From: Leptospira levettii
Lineage (GTDB): Bacteria > Spirochaetota > Leptospiria > Leptospirales > Leptospiraceae
Length of the DNA: 64,000 bases
Direction of reading: 5' to 3'
NCBI RefSeq assembly: GCF_002812085.1
Contig: NZ_NPDM01000006.1
Span: 1-64,000 of the forward strand
The notes beneath the pieces were generated by a model, which had not been told where the DNA came from, ran no database searches, and saw only the letters and a program-made list of their open reading frames with translations. Position 1 is the stretch's first letter. The number at the start of each line of letters is the position of its first letter. Of this stretch, positions 6,692-15,606 are shown one piece after another. The position numbers and the translations under genes were made by a program.

Positions 6692-7965
6692 CCATCTGGT
6701 ACAAACCCAAACCTAACTTTGATTTTTCCCATAGCGGGCGTAAGGTGGTAAGTGACGGGGCCTTGGTTTGAAGTAAGGATTGGTTCGTTTAGTTTTGTTT
6801 TTGATTTACCAATCCAAACATATTCAGGGAAAAAACGGACATATCTGTATTCATTGGATACATCCAAATCTTCTTTGATATTTTCTTTGGTTTGTCGAAT
6901 TGATGTTTTTACCCATTCGCTACCAAGTTGATACCCGACAAACATTGTGATGAATCCAAGACCAACGAGATGTTCAGAATGAACTTCTCCACCGACGTAA
7001 ACGATTCCTGCACCTAATGCAATGATGCTAGCGCTAGCAATAATGGACCCTGTAACTTTTAATGTGCCTTTTGTTCCTTCCTTAATTGCAGTTGCAGACA
7101 TCAATTGGAAGTATTTAGAATCTTGGACGAGTTCTGAGATTTCATTGTCTCGGATGAGGTGGCGATCATACCATCCCAAAGTTCCTTTTTCCAAACTCAA
7201 CTGGACGGATTTGGATTTGTCGACAAGTAGGAGAGAACTTTGTTTTCCAGAAGTTGTAAACTTAAGGTTCCTTAGACCTCTGATAAAATTGAGATTGGCA
7301 GAAGGATCCATTTCTGGTTCGGCACCTGGACCCCCAAACACAAAGATAAACTCACCATCCAATGGAACCATTTCGTTTGCAAACGAACGTATGGAAGAAG
7401 ATTGTGGTTTCATTTGAGTGGCTCTTCGAAAATCCACCATTGCTTCTTCTCTGGCACCAGTTGAGAGCCAAAGAGTTGCAAGTAAGAGCCGTAAGGTGGG
7501 ATCATCAAACTGGCCTTCTGCACTCCATTCCCCACTTAACAAATTGCCTGCATACCTTGCTTGGATTTTTGCTTTTTCATATTCTTCGACTCGTGAATAG
7601 TAGAGACCGAGTAAAATATGTAAGTAGATGATTTCTGCTTCTGATGCATAATATCCATCTTCAGATTCCATATAAAAAAATGATTTTAGGGTCCTTGTTG
7701 CACTAAATCGTAGGCGTTCTTTACTTGCTTCTGCGAGAGATTCCAAGTCACGGAATTCTTTTCCTCCGGAAAGAAAGGAAAGATGAGCTTTTTCTAATAC
7801 GGCAATAAAACCTTTTCGTTCGTTTCGGGGTAAAGTTGTAAGAGCATTGTCAATCGCTGCTTTTTTGTAAGAACGAAGAGAATCTTCATAGTCTTGGCGT
7901 TTCGCAAGACTTGTACATTGGATTGTGAAAATAAGGAAAAAGAACCAAACAGGAAGAACACGCAT
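6679..7965 (-). CDS. TPR-type envelope lipoprotein (COG3014-like)
   Basis: A 428-residue protein with a signal peptide and lipobox-like TIQC (Cys about residue 17). Residues 25-190 are helical and TPR-like (EYEKAKIQARYAGNLL, GAREEAMVDFRRATQ). A Gly/Ala-rich hydrophobic segment (about 305-350) could insert in a membrane, and the C-terminus is strand-rich. The architecture resembles COG3014 proteins, which accompany LpoB-like proteins in other bacteria, and an LpoB-like gene converges on it here. It starts 32 bases after purL ends, so it may share that transcript. Confidence 0.7.
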   Translation of the reverse strand: MRVLPVWFFFLIFTIQCTSLAKRQDYEDSLRSYKKAAIDNALTTLPRNERKGFIAVLEKAHLSFLSGGKEFRDLESLAEASKERLRFSATRTLKSFFYMESEDGYYASEAEIIYLHILLGLYYSRVEEYEKAKIQARYAGNLLSGEWSAEGQFDDPTLRLLLATLWLSTGAREEAMVDFRRATQMKPQSSSIRSFANEMVPLDGEFIFVFGGPGAEPEMDPSANLNFIRGLRNLKFTTSGKQSSLLLVDKSKSVQLSLEKGTLGWYDRHLIRDNEISELVQDSKYFQLMSATAIKEGTKGTLKVTGSIIASASIIALGAGIVYVGGEVHSEHLVGLGFITMFVGYQLGSEWVKTSIRQTKENIKEDLDVSNEYRYVRFFPEYVWIGKSKTKLNEPILTSNQGPVTYHLTPAMGKIKVRFGFVPDGQNP

Positions 7966-7997
7966 CTGGCATATCCTTCCTGTAATTTGAAACTTGT

Positions 7998-10244
7998 CTA
8001 TTCGAAATAGGATTTTAGTCCACTTTCAAATTCCACTTCTAGGGATTTGGTTGTCCATTCCCAATGGAAACCCTCCCCTTTGACAGAAAGGGAATTTTTG
8101 GAACTTGATGTTCCTAAAGAATAAAATGACAAACCATTTTTTTCAAACGATTCTTTCACTTTTGCTTCATCATTTGACAGATAACTCAAAATAAAACTAG
8201 CACCTGTTTCACCAAAACACAAAGTATCGAGTCTTGGGATTTTTGTTTGTAATTCATTTAAGTTGGCTTCGATTCCTTTTTTGCCAACAATCACAATTTT
8301 TGCAAGTGCTACAAGAAGGCCACCGAGTGACAGGTCTTTGGCGGATGTCAAAAGTCCTTGTTTGCGACATTGGATGAGGGTATCAATGGTTTGTTTTTCT
8401 TTTGCTAACGATATTTTTGGAATGGCACCAGTATCAAGACCTTGCGACCTGTACAAATACTCAGAAGCAGAAATCGTAGGTAAAAAATCACCAACAAGGG
8501 CATACTTCACCACTTCATTTGTTTTGGGGTAAGTGCGAAGTCCTTTGGACACGTCATCGATCACTCCCACCATACCGATGGTAGGTGTTGGGAAAACAGG
8601 ACCTTCTGGGGATTCATTGTAAAAGGAAACGTTTCCTCCCGTAACAGGAAGTCCTAGGAAACGACAAGCATCTCCAAGGCCTCTCACACATTCACTAAAC
8701 ACGTAATAGTTTTCTGGGATGTAAGGATTTCCAAAGTTTAAGTTGTTTGTCACTCCATAAGGCTCGGCACCAGTTGCTGCAACGTTTCTTGCTGATTCAC
8801 AAACCGCAATTTGTGCCCCTTCGTATGGGTTTAGATACGTATAACGCGAGTTACAGTCAGTGGATACTGCAATCCCTTTTTTGGTTCCAGGGATTCGGAC
8901 AAGACCACCGTCTTCACCCGGTTCCACCACTTTGACAAGTCCCACTTCTGTGTCATATTGTTCATAGAGTGGCCTTCTGGAGCTAATGTTTAGGGAAGAA
9001 AGTAGGCTATTTAGGGCTTGGGGGACTGTGTCTGGTTTTAAATCAGGGATTTTGTTTGGATCAAATTTTACCACCTCATCTAAGTAAGACGGTCTTTTTT
9101 CTTCCCTTACATACCTTGGAGCACCTCCACCGAGGACAAGTGATTCTGCTGGGATTTCTGCTTTGAGAGATCCATTTTTTCGGAAGCGCAAAATTCCATC
9201 ACCAGTGACAGTACCGATCTCAACAGCATTTAACCCCCATTTGTGGAAGATGGAAACAAGTTCTCCTTCTTTGCCCACTTCAGGGATCACAAGCATACGT
9301 TCTTGGGATTCCGATAACATGATTTCATACGCATTCATGTCGGCTTCTCTGAGTGGGACTTTGTCAAGATCCACATCCATTCCCGTTTTCCCTTTGGCAC
9401 TCATCTCGGAAGTGGCACAAGAAATCCCTGCCGCACCCATATCTTGGATTCCCACAAGCAGTTTCTTTTGGATGGCTTCGAGGGATGCTTCCATCAGAAG
9501 TTTTTCCATAAAGGGATCCCCGACTTGCACCGCTGAACGTTTTTCTTCTGATTCTTTTGTGAGGTCTTTGGAGGCGAAACTGGCACCATGGATCCCATCT
9601 CGGCCAGTGGTCGCACCAACAATGTACACTTTGTTTCCCACTTGGCCTTTGGTAGAAGCTGAAGCCATTTCATCGTGTTTGGCGATTCCCACAGTCATCG
9701 CATTGACAAGTGGGTTTTTGGTAAATGTTGGGTGTAGGAATAATTCCCCACCACCCACAGCGATCCCAAGTGAATTCCCATAATCACCTATCCCTTTTAC
9801 AGCACGAGTGAGTAAGTATTTATTGCGAGGTTCTTTTGGATCACCAAACCGCAGTGAGTTGAGTGACGTAATGGGACGAGCACCCATGGTGAAGATATCA
9901 CGCATGATCCCACCAACACCCGTTGCGGCCCCTTGGTAAGGTTCTACAGCGGTTGGGTGGTTGTGACTTTCAATTTTAAAAACAACTGCAAGTCCATCCC
10001 CAATGTCCATGGCTCCTGCGTTTTCTTCTCCCGCTTGTGCGAGGAGTTTGTCTGATTTAGTCGGTAGTGTTTTTAGTTTTAAGATAGAATTTTTATAAGA
10101 GCAGTGTTCCGACCACATGGCGGAAAAAATTCCGAGTTCTGTCGAATTGGGAATCCTTCCTAAGATTTTTTGTATTTCTACAAATTCAGTTTCGGTAAGT
10201 CCGTGTTCCTTTGCTTCTTCCAGACTGACTTTCTCTTTTTCCAT
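7998..10244 (-). CDS. purL: Phosphoribosylformylglycinamidine synthase subunit PurL
   Basis: A 748-residue protein of the small PurL type, which needs separate PurQ and PurS subunits and performs the ATP-dependent FGAR to FGAM step of purine synthesis. Landmarks are MWSEHCSYKNS near the N-terminus, KIESHNHP, PYQGAATGVGG, QDMGAAG, and the second AIRS-like half with GEDGGLV and GGNVSFYNE. The length matches the family. It begins 9 bases after a flavin reductase-like gene ends, so the two share a transcript. Neither purQ nor purS is in this window. Confidence 0.97.
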   Translation of the reverse strand: MEKEKVSLEEAKEHGLTETEFVEIQKILGRIPNSTELGIFSAMWSEHCSYKNSILKLKTLPTKSDKLLAQAGEENAGAMDIGDGLAVVFKIESHNHPTAVEPYQGAATGVGGIMRDIFTMGARPITSLNSLRFGDPKEPRNKYLLTRAVKGIGDYGNSLGIAVGGGELFLHPTFTKNPLVNAMTVGIAKHDEMASASTKGQVGNKVYIVGATTGRDGIHGASFASKDLTKESEEKRSAVQVGDPFMEKLLMEASLEAIQKKLLVGIQDMGAAGISCATSEMSAKGKTGMDVDLDKVPLREADMNAYEIMLSESQERMLVIPEVGKEGELVSIFHKWGLNAVEIGTVTGDGILRFRKNGSLKAEIPAESLVLGGGAPRYVREEKRPSYLDEVVKFDPNKIPDLKPDTVPQALNSLLSSLNISSRRPLYEQYDTEVGLVKVVEPGEDGGLVRIPGTKKGIAVSTDCNSRYTYLNPYEGAQIAVCESARNVAATGAEPYGVTNNLNFGNPYIPENYYVFSECVRGLGDACRFLGLPVTGGNVSFYNESPEGPVFPTPTIGMVGVIDDVSKGLRTYPKTNEVVKYALVGDFLPTISASEYLYRSQGLDTGAIPKISLAKEKQTIDTLIQCRKQGLLTSAKDLSLGGLLVALAKIVIVGKKGIEANLNELQTKIPRLDTLCFGETGASFILSYLSNDEAKVKESFEKNGLSFYSLGTSSSKNSLSVKGEGFHWEWTTKSLEVEFESGLKSYFE

Positions 10245-10253
10245 GGTATATCC

Positions 10254-10733
10254 TTAAATGAGTTCTCTATAGTTGCGATTGAAATAGAGAAGGGGTGAAC
10301 CTTCTTTGGTGGCCACAGCTTCCACAAGTCCGAGGAAAATCCAATGGTCACCTGCATCGATGATTTGGTGTACCAGGCAATCCAAAGAAGCTAAGGCACC
10401 CTCTAAGATGGGGGCTCCGGTGGAAAGTTTCCTCGGGTTTAGGCCTTCCAAAACAACCGCTTTGTCCAGAGAACCAGAAGCAAAATCAGCGGAAATTTGT
10501 TTTTGTTCGGAAGAAAGAATATTCACGGCAAAGTTTCCAGCCGTTTCGATGGCCTCTTTCGCCTTGGAATGTTTCGCCAAACAAAATAAAACTAACGGTG
10601 GTTCTAAGGAAACAGAAGAGAAACTAGAAACAGTCACTCCACCTTTCAATGTTTCGGAAGCATAGGTGATGACGGATACACCTGATGCCCAATGGGAAAG
10701 AGAAGATTTAAATTGGTCTGTTGCTACTGGCAT
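10254..10733 (-). CDS. Flavin reductase-like FMN-binding protein
   Basis: A 159-residue, single-domain protein of the flavin reductase (HpaC/RutF-like) family. Signature stretches are ASGVSVITYAS, TVSSFSSVSLEPPLVLFCLAK, FAVNILSSEQ and GDHWIFLGLVEAV. Such proteins reduce FMN with NAD(P)H for a partner monooxygenase or act as free reductases; the partner is not evident here. It is the first gene of a transcript that continues into purL and is divergent from the Fur-family gene, with about 106 bases between them for both promoters. Confidence 0.88.
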   Translation of the reverse strand: MPVATDQFKSSLSHWASGVSVITYASETLKGGVTVSSFSSVSLEPPLVLFCLAKHSKAKEAIETAGNFAVNILSSEQKQISADFASGSLDKAVVLEGLNPRKLSTGAPILEGALASLDCLVHQIIDAGDHWIFLGLVEAVATKEGSPLLYFNRNYRELI

Positions 10734-10839
10734 AATGGCTCCGTATTGACAAATATCAATTTCTGGAAGGATTCTAAAATCGAAATTCCAATTGACCCCA
10801 CACTATTTTTAAGAGTCTCATTAGGGAAAGGGATTTCCT

Positions 10840-11214
10840 ATGAAAGCACTGACAAAACACAGAGAATTGATTTTACAAGACTTGAAAGAAAGACACGACC
10901 ATCCTACCGCAAAAATGGTATTTGAGTCGGTCAGGGACAAAGCAGATAAAATCAGTTTTGCCACTGTTTACAACTCTCTAGAGTATTTGGTAGGCCACAA
11001 ACTCGTAAACAAACTCAATATTGAATCGGAATCCGTTCGTTACGATGCCTTCCTTGACGACCATTCTCATTTGATTTGCCATTCTTGTGGGACCATCCTC
11101 GATGTCCCTGCACTCAAACTGGACGAAAGTACAGACTGGAAAGCGATGGGATTTGTGGCAGACCACATTGACATTGTGGTTTCTGGTACTTGTTCTTCTT
11201 GTAAGTCCCACTAA
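10840..11214 (+). CDS. Fur/PerR-family transcriptional regulator
   Basis: A 124-residue metal-dependent repressor. The N-terminal winged helix carries the typical ISFATVYNSLEYLV recognition region (about residues 36-49). The C-terminal dimerisation domain has the metal region DDHSHLICHSCG and a second CSSC pair, the four-Cys structural zinc site. It could be a PerR (peroxide), Fur (iron) or Zur type; the short length and DDHSH motif lean to PerR, but the sensing residues cannot be settled by eye. The gene is divergent from the flavin reductase gene, a plausible redox-linked target. Confidence 0.88.
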   Translation: MKALTKHRELILQDLKERHDHPTAKMVFESVRDKADKISFATVYNSLEYLVGHKLVNKLNIESESVRYDAFLDDHSHLICHSCGTILDVPALKLDESTDWKAMGFVADHIDIVVSGTCSSCKSH

Positions 11215-11227
11215 AATGTAATAGAAA

Positions 11228-11244
11228 GGGAGGTTTCCCCTCCC
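11228..11244 (+). promoter_or_regulatory. Hairpin covering the purine-rich SD-like sequence before mutL
   Basis: GGGAGG (11228-11233) pairs perfectly with CCTCCC (11239-11244) around a 5-base loop. The GGGAGG arm is the only strong Shine-Dalgarno-like sequence upstream of mutL, although it is 24 bases from the ATG. The hairpin could hide it, or it could be a weak terminator of the Fur-family gene; it has no T tract. Confidence 0.35.
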
Positions 11245-11257
11245 AAGCTTGCCCTAT

Positions 11258-13096
11258 ATGGGCATCATCCATTCCCTTTCTCCCGACCTCATCAACCAAA
11301 TTGCAGCGGGAGAAGTCATTGAATCCACTCATTCCATCTTAAAAGAACTCATCGAAAATTCCATCGATGCAGGAGCTTCCAAAATTGAAATCGCAACAGA
11401 AAGTGCGGGCCTTGGCCGTATCCTTGTTTTTGACGATGGACATGGGATCGCAAAAGAGGATCTACCTCTTGCCATCAAACGATATGCCACAAGTAAAATC
11501 CAAAACTTCCATGACTTAGAACACCTATTTACCTTTGGGTTTCGGGGGGAGGCACTTGCCTCCATCGCTTCTGTGGCAAGGCTTGTGATTGAATCGGGTA
11601 CCGAAGGAAACCGCACCGCAAACCGTGTGGTGGTAGAAGAGGGAAAAATTGTTTCGGAAGAAGAAATCCCTTTTTTCCAAGGGACAAAAATTGAAATTAA
11701 AGATTTATTTTACAATACGCCTGTTAGGCGGAAGTTTCTAAAAACCGAATCAGGGGAAGAGAAAAAAAATAGAACGAGAGTGCAGACCATGGCACTCGGC
11801 GAACCGAACATCAGCTTTCGGTATGTACAAAATGGAAAGGAAGTATTTTTTGTCCAAAAGGAAGAACCTTTGGAACGGGTTCTTTCTGTGTATGGCGAAA
11901 ATCTCCGTGACCATCTTTTGCCTGTCCATACGAGTCGCAATGGGATGACCTTACGAGGGTTTATCTCCCATCCTGATTTTTATAAATCGTCAAGAACGGG
12001 TCAGTTCTTTTTTGTGAACAACCGTTCGGTGGAACTCAAATTTTCAGCACAAATTCTAAAACGTTGTTACGGCGAGTTATTACCCAGTGGTGCCTTTCCT
12101 TATGCGTTTTTGTTTTTTGACCTCCCGTTTGAGTTTGTGGATGTGAACGTCCACCCCCAAAAAAAAGAAGTTCGGTTTTTATCAGAAGAAACCATCACGG
12201 GGATCCTTTACCAAGGCATCACGGAAGTTTTACGCACATCCACTCCTGTGGAATTTTTAGAAATGCGCCGACGGTTATCCATGCCGATCCCCTATGACAA
12301 CGAAAGGAACAAATCGCAGTATGGTGGTGAGAGTTCTCCTTCTTTGGGAGGCTTTGGGTATGGAAGTGGGATAAGTCCCTCAGGTTTTGGTGGAACACAA
12401 ACAGAAGGAAGCCCACTCCTTGGACCAAGCCATATCGAAGGAAGGCCTGGGTTTTCTCTCGAAGGGATTGGGGCAGGAACCAACTTGCATTTATTAGGTG
12501 AGAATAGGTCCAAACATCATTTGTTTGTTCCGAAAAAACACTTCGGTGTGATTTTTGAAACCTTTATCCTGGCAGAAGCAGAAGATGGACTCTACATCAT
12601 CGACCAACATACAGCCCACGAGCGCATTCGTTACGAGGAAGTGTTACGCGACCTCAAATCCAAAGCCTACAAATCCCAAAGTCTACTCACCCCCATTCGT
12701 ATCGAACTCACAAAAGAAGAGGCCGAAGAGATGATCGCAGAAAAACAAAGATTTAGTGAACTCGGCATCACACTCGAACCATTTTCGGGAGGGACAATTC
12801 TCATCCGCGAGGTTCCTTCTTACATTGATCCCGGGAAAGAAACGGAAACCATCCTTGATTTATGGGAGCGGTTCAAGTCCAAAGACCCAGAAGAGAAAGA
12901 GTTGTATGATGAGATGGCAAAATGTGTGGCGTGTCGTTCCGCCATCAAAAAGGGAGACCAAGTCTCAGACCCCATCATTGGGGAACTTTTACAAAGGCTT
13001 TCCTACTGCGAAAATCCGTCTCTTTGCCCTCACGGTCGGCCAACTCTGATTAAACTGACACGAAAAGACCTAGAGACCATGTTCCACAGGATCTAA
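11258..13096 (+). CDS. mutL: DNA mismatch repair protein MutL, endonuclease type
   Basis: A 612-residue MutL. The N-terminal GHKL ATPase has [26 protein letters not shown] and FGFRGEAL. The C-terminal domain carries a near-canonical endonuclease motif (DQHTAHER plus a Glu, from about residue 448; the usual Ala is Thr), [10 protein letters not shown] and CPHGRP (about 590), so the protein should nick DNA, as expected in bacteria without MutH. A Gly/Ser/Pro-rich linker (about 350-400) joins the halves. I start at the ATG at 11258; a TTG three codons earlier (11249) is an alternative with closer SD spacing. Confidence 0.96.
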   Translation: MGIIHSLSPDLINQIAAGEVIESTHSILKELIENSIDAGASKIEIATESAGLGRILVFDDGHGIAKEDLPLAIKRYATSKIQNFHDLEHLFTFGFRGEALASIASVARLVIESGTEGNRTANRVVVEEGKIVSEEEIPFFQGTKIEIKDLFYNTPVRRKFLKTESGEEKKNRTRVQTMALGEPNISFRYVQNGKEVFFVQKEEPLERVLSVYGENLRDHLLPVHTSRNGMTLRGFISHPDFYKSSRTGQFFFVNNRSVELKFSAQILKRCYGELLPSGAFPYAFLFFDLPFEFVDVNVHPQKKEVRFLSEETITGILYQGITEVLRTSTPVEFLEMRRRLSMPIPYDNERNKSQYGGESSPSLGGFGYGSGISPSGFGGTQTEGSPLLGPSHIEGRPGFSLEGIGAGTNLHLLGENRSKHHLFVPKKHFGVIFETFILAEAEDGLYIIDQHTAHERIRYEEVLRDLKSKAYKSQSLLTPIRIELTKEEAEEMIAEKQRFSELGITLEPFSGGTILIREVPSYIDPGKETETILDLWERFKSKDPEEKELYDEMAKCVACRSAIKKGDQVSDPIIGELLQRLSYCENPSLCPHGRPTLIKLTRKDLETMFHRI

Positions 13097-13183
13097 ACTG
13101 CCAAACGAATCCGAAAAACATTGATTGATTTATCGCTTTCGAAATTCTAGGTTCTGATGCCAAGACCCTTAGAAGGCAAAAAC

Positions 13184-13762
13184 ATGACCCTGCGTGAGAA
13201 GGAAAAAATCCTCCTCCAAAAAATCAAAGCAGGGGATCCGACTGCCTATATGACACTCGTCTCTCCATTCCGAGAGAGACTTTTCCGAAAAGCAGTTTCC
13301 ATGGTCAAAGACGGCGATGATGCCGAAGACATTGTCCAAGACGCTCTCATTTCTGGTTACAAATCCATTCAAAACTTCCGTGCGGAAGCTGGTGTTTACA
13401 CTTGGCTCTACCGCATTGTGGTCAATAAGTCCAAAGACCTACTTGCCAAGAAAAAACGTGGCCGTGAAAAACCCATGGATGACTCAGGAGATAACCAATT
13501 TGTGGATTCTCGTGTCGGATATGAAAAAAAATTGGAACTTTCTGAAGAATCGAGTTATCTAATGAGTAAGATTGCACTCTTAGAAGATTCCTACAAACAA
13601 GTCCTCGAACTTCGTTATTTCGAAAACCTTTCGTATAATGAAATTGCTGAGATTATGGAATGTAATGTAGGAACCGTTAAGAGTCGTCTCTTTAAGGCGA
13701 AGGAGTTTTTAAAGCACCTCATCCAGAAAGACGAAAAAGGAGAAGGTTTCTTTGAAAAATAG
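13184..13762 (+). CDS. ECF-type sigma-70 family RNA polymerase sigma factor
   Basis: A protein of about 192 residues with sigma region 2 (FRERLFRKAVSMVKDGDDAE, DIVQDALIS, TWLYRIVVNKSKD) and region 4 with the helix-turn-helix LSYNEIAEIMECNVGTVKSR. There is no region 1 or 3, so it is an ECF sigma factor. I prefer the ATG at 13184 with AGAAGG about 7 bases upstream; the ATG at 13157 would add 9 residues. The next gene overlaps its end and encodes a single-pass membrane protein, the usual position for an anti-sigma factor. Confidence 0.88.
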   Translation: MTLREKEKILLQKIKAGDPTAYMTLVSPFRERLFRKAVSMVKDGDDAEDIVQDALISGYKSIQNFRAEAGVYTWLYRIVVNKSKDLLAKKKRGREKPMDDSGDNQFVDSRVGYEKKLELSEESSYLMSKIALLEDSYKQVLELRYFENLSYNEIAEIMECNVGTVKSRLFKAKEFLKHLIQKDEKGEGFFEK

Positions 13763-14321
13763 GTTTATGAATTTAAAAGATTGGTTTCGTGCACAATACC
13801 CAGGTCTTTTCCCAGAAGACACCGATTCAGTGGTTTTAGAGAATAAAATTTGTTCTCTTTTCCAACACATCAAAGAAAAGGAAGATACCATCCTACCTCG
13901 AATGTCAAATGACTTTGATGTCAGAATGCTGAACCTCTTAGAATCAGTTTCCATCGATCGTCCCACAGAAAAAACCTCCTTCTCCTTTCGGGATCTCATT
14001 GAAAACCGCACAGTGCAGTATTCTTTTTCGGCTGTCATGGCTGTGAGTTTGGTATTTGTTCTTTTGAATCGTTCCCAATCGGAAACTACCTTTACCAAAA
14101 ATGATTCTGCTGGTGTTGTCATTGAACAAAACAACTACCAATATGAACCAACTAGCATTGATTTAAGTGAACCCTACCAAAAACGAGTGTTACTCGATCA
14201 TTTACGTTCAGCACCTGGATCTGTGTATGGACTTCGTGAACTCGAACTTTACTACGAAAAAACAGGAAGAGATGCTGCAGCGGAAGAGCTCCACCTCCTC
14301 ATTGAATCCGTAGAAAGATAA
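13752..14321 (+). CDS. Single-pass membrane protein, candidate anti-sigma factor
   Basis: A 189-residue protein with a cytoplasmic N-terminal region of about 90 residues, one transmembrane helix (about 96-113, YSFSAVMAVSLVFVLLN) and an outer C-terminal domain. The TTG start at 13752 has AGAAGG at a good spacing and overlaps the sigma-factor stop by 11 bases; an ATG at 13767 is possible. The position and topology suggest an anti-sigma factor for the upstream ECF sigma factor, but no zinc-type HxxxCxxC motif is visible, so this is inferred from context. Confidence 0.75.
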   Translation: MKNRFMNLKDWFRAQYPGLFPEDTDSVVLENKICSLFQHIKEKEDTILPRMSNDFDVRMLNLLESVSIDRPTEKTSFSFRDLIENRTVQYSFSAVMAVSLVFVLLNRSQSETTFTKNDSAGVVIEQNNYQYEPTSIDLSEPYQKRVLLDHLRSAPGSVYGLRELELYYEKTGRDAAAEELHLLIESVER

Positions 14322-14335
14322 ATTAGAATCTAAAA

Positions 14336-15208
14336 CTAAATTAAGTTTTTGGCAAACAAAACGGCATCCCGTGAACGGATGTCGTCTGCACATTTTAGGA
14401 TGGCCAGTGCAAATTGTTCAATCCTTGCCTCCAATCGAAAACTCCCTCCACTTCTTTCTTTGCTTTCTGTTAGGCGTTTTAATTCACTAAACCAAATCTG
14501 AATGGTACCTTCTTCTTTTTTGCCACCGGTGACAAAGAGTCCTTCTCTCCAGGCAAACACAGGTACCAGTTCTTTCATTTCCTCCTCATTTTGGCTAAAG
14601 GAATTTGCTTTTTCAATGAGGTTAAGTAACGGTGGCCAACGTACAATGGTATAGGGAAAAAGTTGTGGGTCATTTAAAAAGGCAATGCGGTAATTTTCGA
14701 TTCCTTCTTTTTCTTTTCCCGTCATCACTTGGGATTCTGCAAGGTAATACAGGAGGACAGGCGATTGTTTGTTCCCACCATATAATAGAACTTCAATTGC
14801 CATCGAATAGTCTTGGATTTTGATGAGACTACGGGCAAGGTCACCTAATAACTCTTTGTCGAGAGCATTTGATCCTTCCCATTGGTAAGCAAGTTTGAGA
14901 TGGTCTCTTGCTTCTTTTAAGATACAATCTTGTGTGACAATAAAACTGTCTGTGTTTTGAAATCCACGTTTTCGCACTTCCGTTTCAAAATCAGAAAAAA
15001 GTTGGAGCAGTAATTTTCCCCGTTCTTTTCCTTCCCTAGTTTTTAAAATGAGGTCGAGTCTGTGGTCCCAAAAACTGGCGATATAAAAACCACTGATGGT
15101 GGCAATGTCCTCGGGATCACGATCCAGAAGTACAGAAAAGATAGATTTAGCAGTTTGAAACTCACCATTTCCAAGATAGGTGAGTGCTTCTTCCGACTTC
15201 TGGATCAT
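14336..15208 (-). CDS. TPR-repeat protein, unknown function
   Basis: A 290-residue, predominantly helical protein without a signal peptide. It contains TPR-like units, for example residues 1-35 (ALTYLGNGEFQTAKSIFSVL) and about 130-185 (ARSLIKIQDYSMAIEVLLYG, LAESQVMTGKEKEGIENYR). TPR domains mediate protein contacts; no catalytic domain is visible. Its stop is 7 bases before the hpf start region on the same strand, so it is probably co-transcribed downstream of hpf and converges on the sigma/membrane-protein pair. Confidence 0.75.
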   Translation of the reverse strand: MIQKSEEALTYLGNGEFQTAKSIFSVLLDRDPEDIATISGFYIASFWDHRLDLILKTREGKERGKLLLQLFSDFETEVRKRGFQNTDSFIVTQDCILKEARDHLKLAYQWEGSNALDKELLGDLARSLIKIQDYSMAIEVLLYGGNKQSPVLLYYLAESQVMTGKEKEGIENYRIAFLNDPQLFPYTIVRWPPLLNLIEKANSFSQNEEEMKELVPVFAWREGLFVTGGKKEEGTIQIWFSELKRLTESKERSGGSFRLEARIEQFALAILKCADDIRSRDAVLFAKNLI

Positions 15209-15214
15209 AAGAGA

Positions 15215-15502
15215 TTAGTGTTGGCTTTTTTTGTCGTGGTGTTTGCTTGTTTGGGAGATGATTTTGTCTTCTAAACCATCGATACAAACATAAATGTCTT
15301 TGTCTTGGTTGTGTGCGTTAAAATTATTTCCATCAGCGTGTAACTTGAGGTTAGCGTTGATTTCTCCGTGGATGGCTTCAAAGGAAACTTCACAAGAGAC
15401 AACTTTTTGTACGAATTTTGTCACTCGTTCTAGTTTTTCGTCTGCATATTTTTCAGCAGCTTCGGATCGGTCTAAGTGTTTCCAAGTATAATTGATTTTC
15501 AT
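15215..15502 (-). CDS. hpf: Ribosome hibernation promoting factor (HPF/RaiA family, short form)
   Basis: A 95-residue protein with the HPF/RaiA beta-alpha-beta-beta-beta-alpha layout: INYTWKHLDRSEAAEKYADE, KVVSCEVSFEA, a long strand NANLKLHADGNNFNAH, and the helix IYVCIDGLEDKIISQ. It binds the 30S subunit and inactivates ribosomes under stress. The short length lacks the C-terminal dimerisation domain of long HPF. A His/Lys-rich tail (HHDKKSQH) ends the protein. I start at the ATG at 15502; a TTG four codons upstream is possible. Confidence 0.85.
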   Translation of the reverse strand: MKINYTWKHLDRSEAAEKYADEKLERVTKFVQKVVSCEVSFEAIHGEINANLKLHADGNNFNAHNQDKDIYVCIDGLEDKIISQTSKHHDKKSQH

Positions 15503-15606
15503 AGTTTGTCCCAATTTGGTATGGAATGATTGTATTTTGGAAAAAAAGCTAACGTCAAATAAAAAAGAATTGAAGGTGGGTGTTTCGAGGCATACTCCTT
15601 GTATGC

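Noticed and set aside
9163..9783. Long plus-strand open frame (206 residues) opposite purL
   Set aside because: It lies wholly inside the conserved purL gene and has the Ser/Pro-rich composition expected of an antisense frame.
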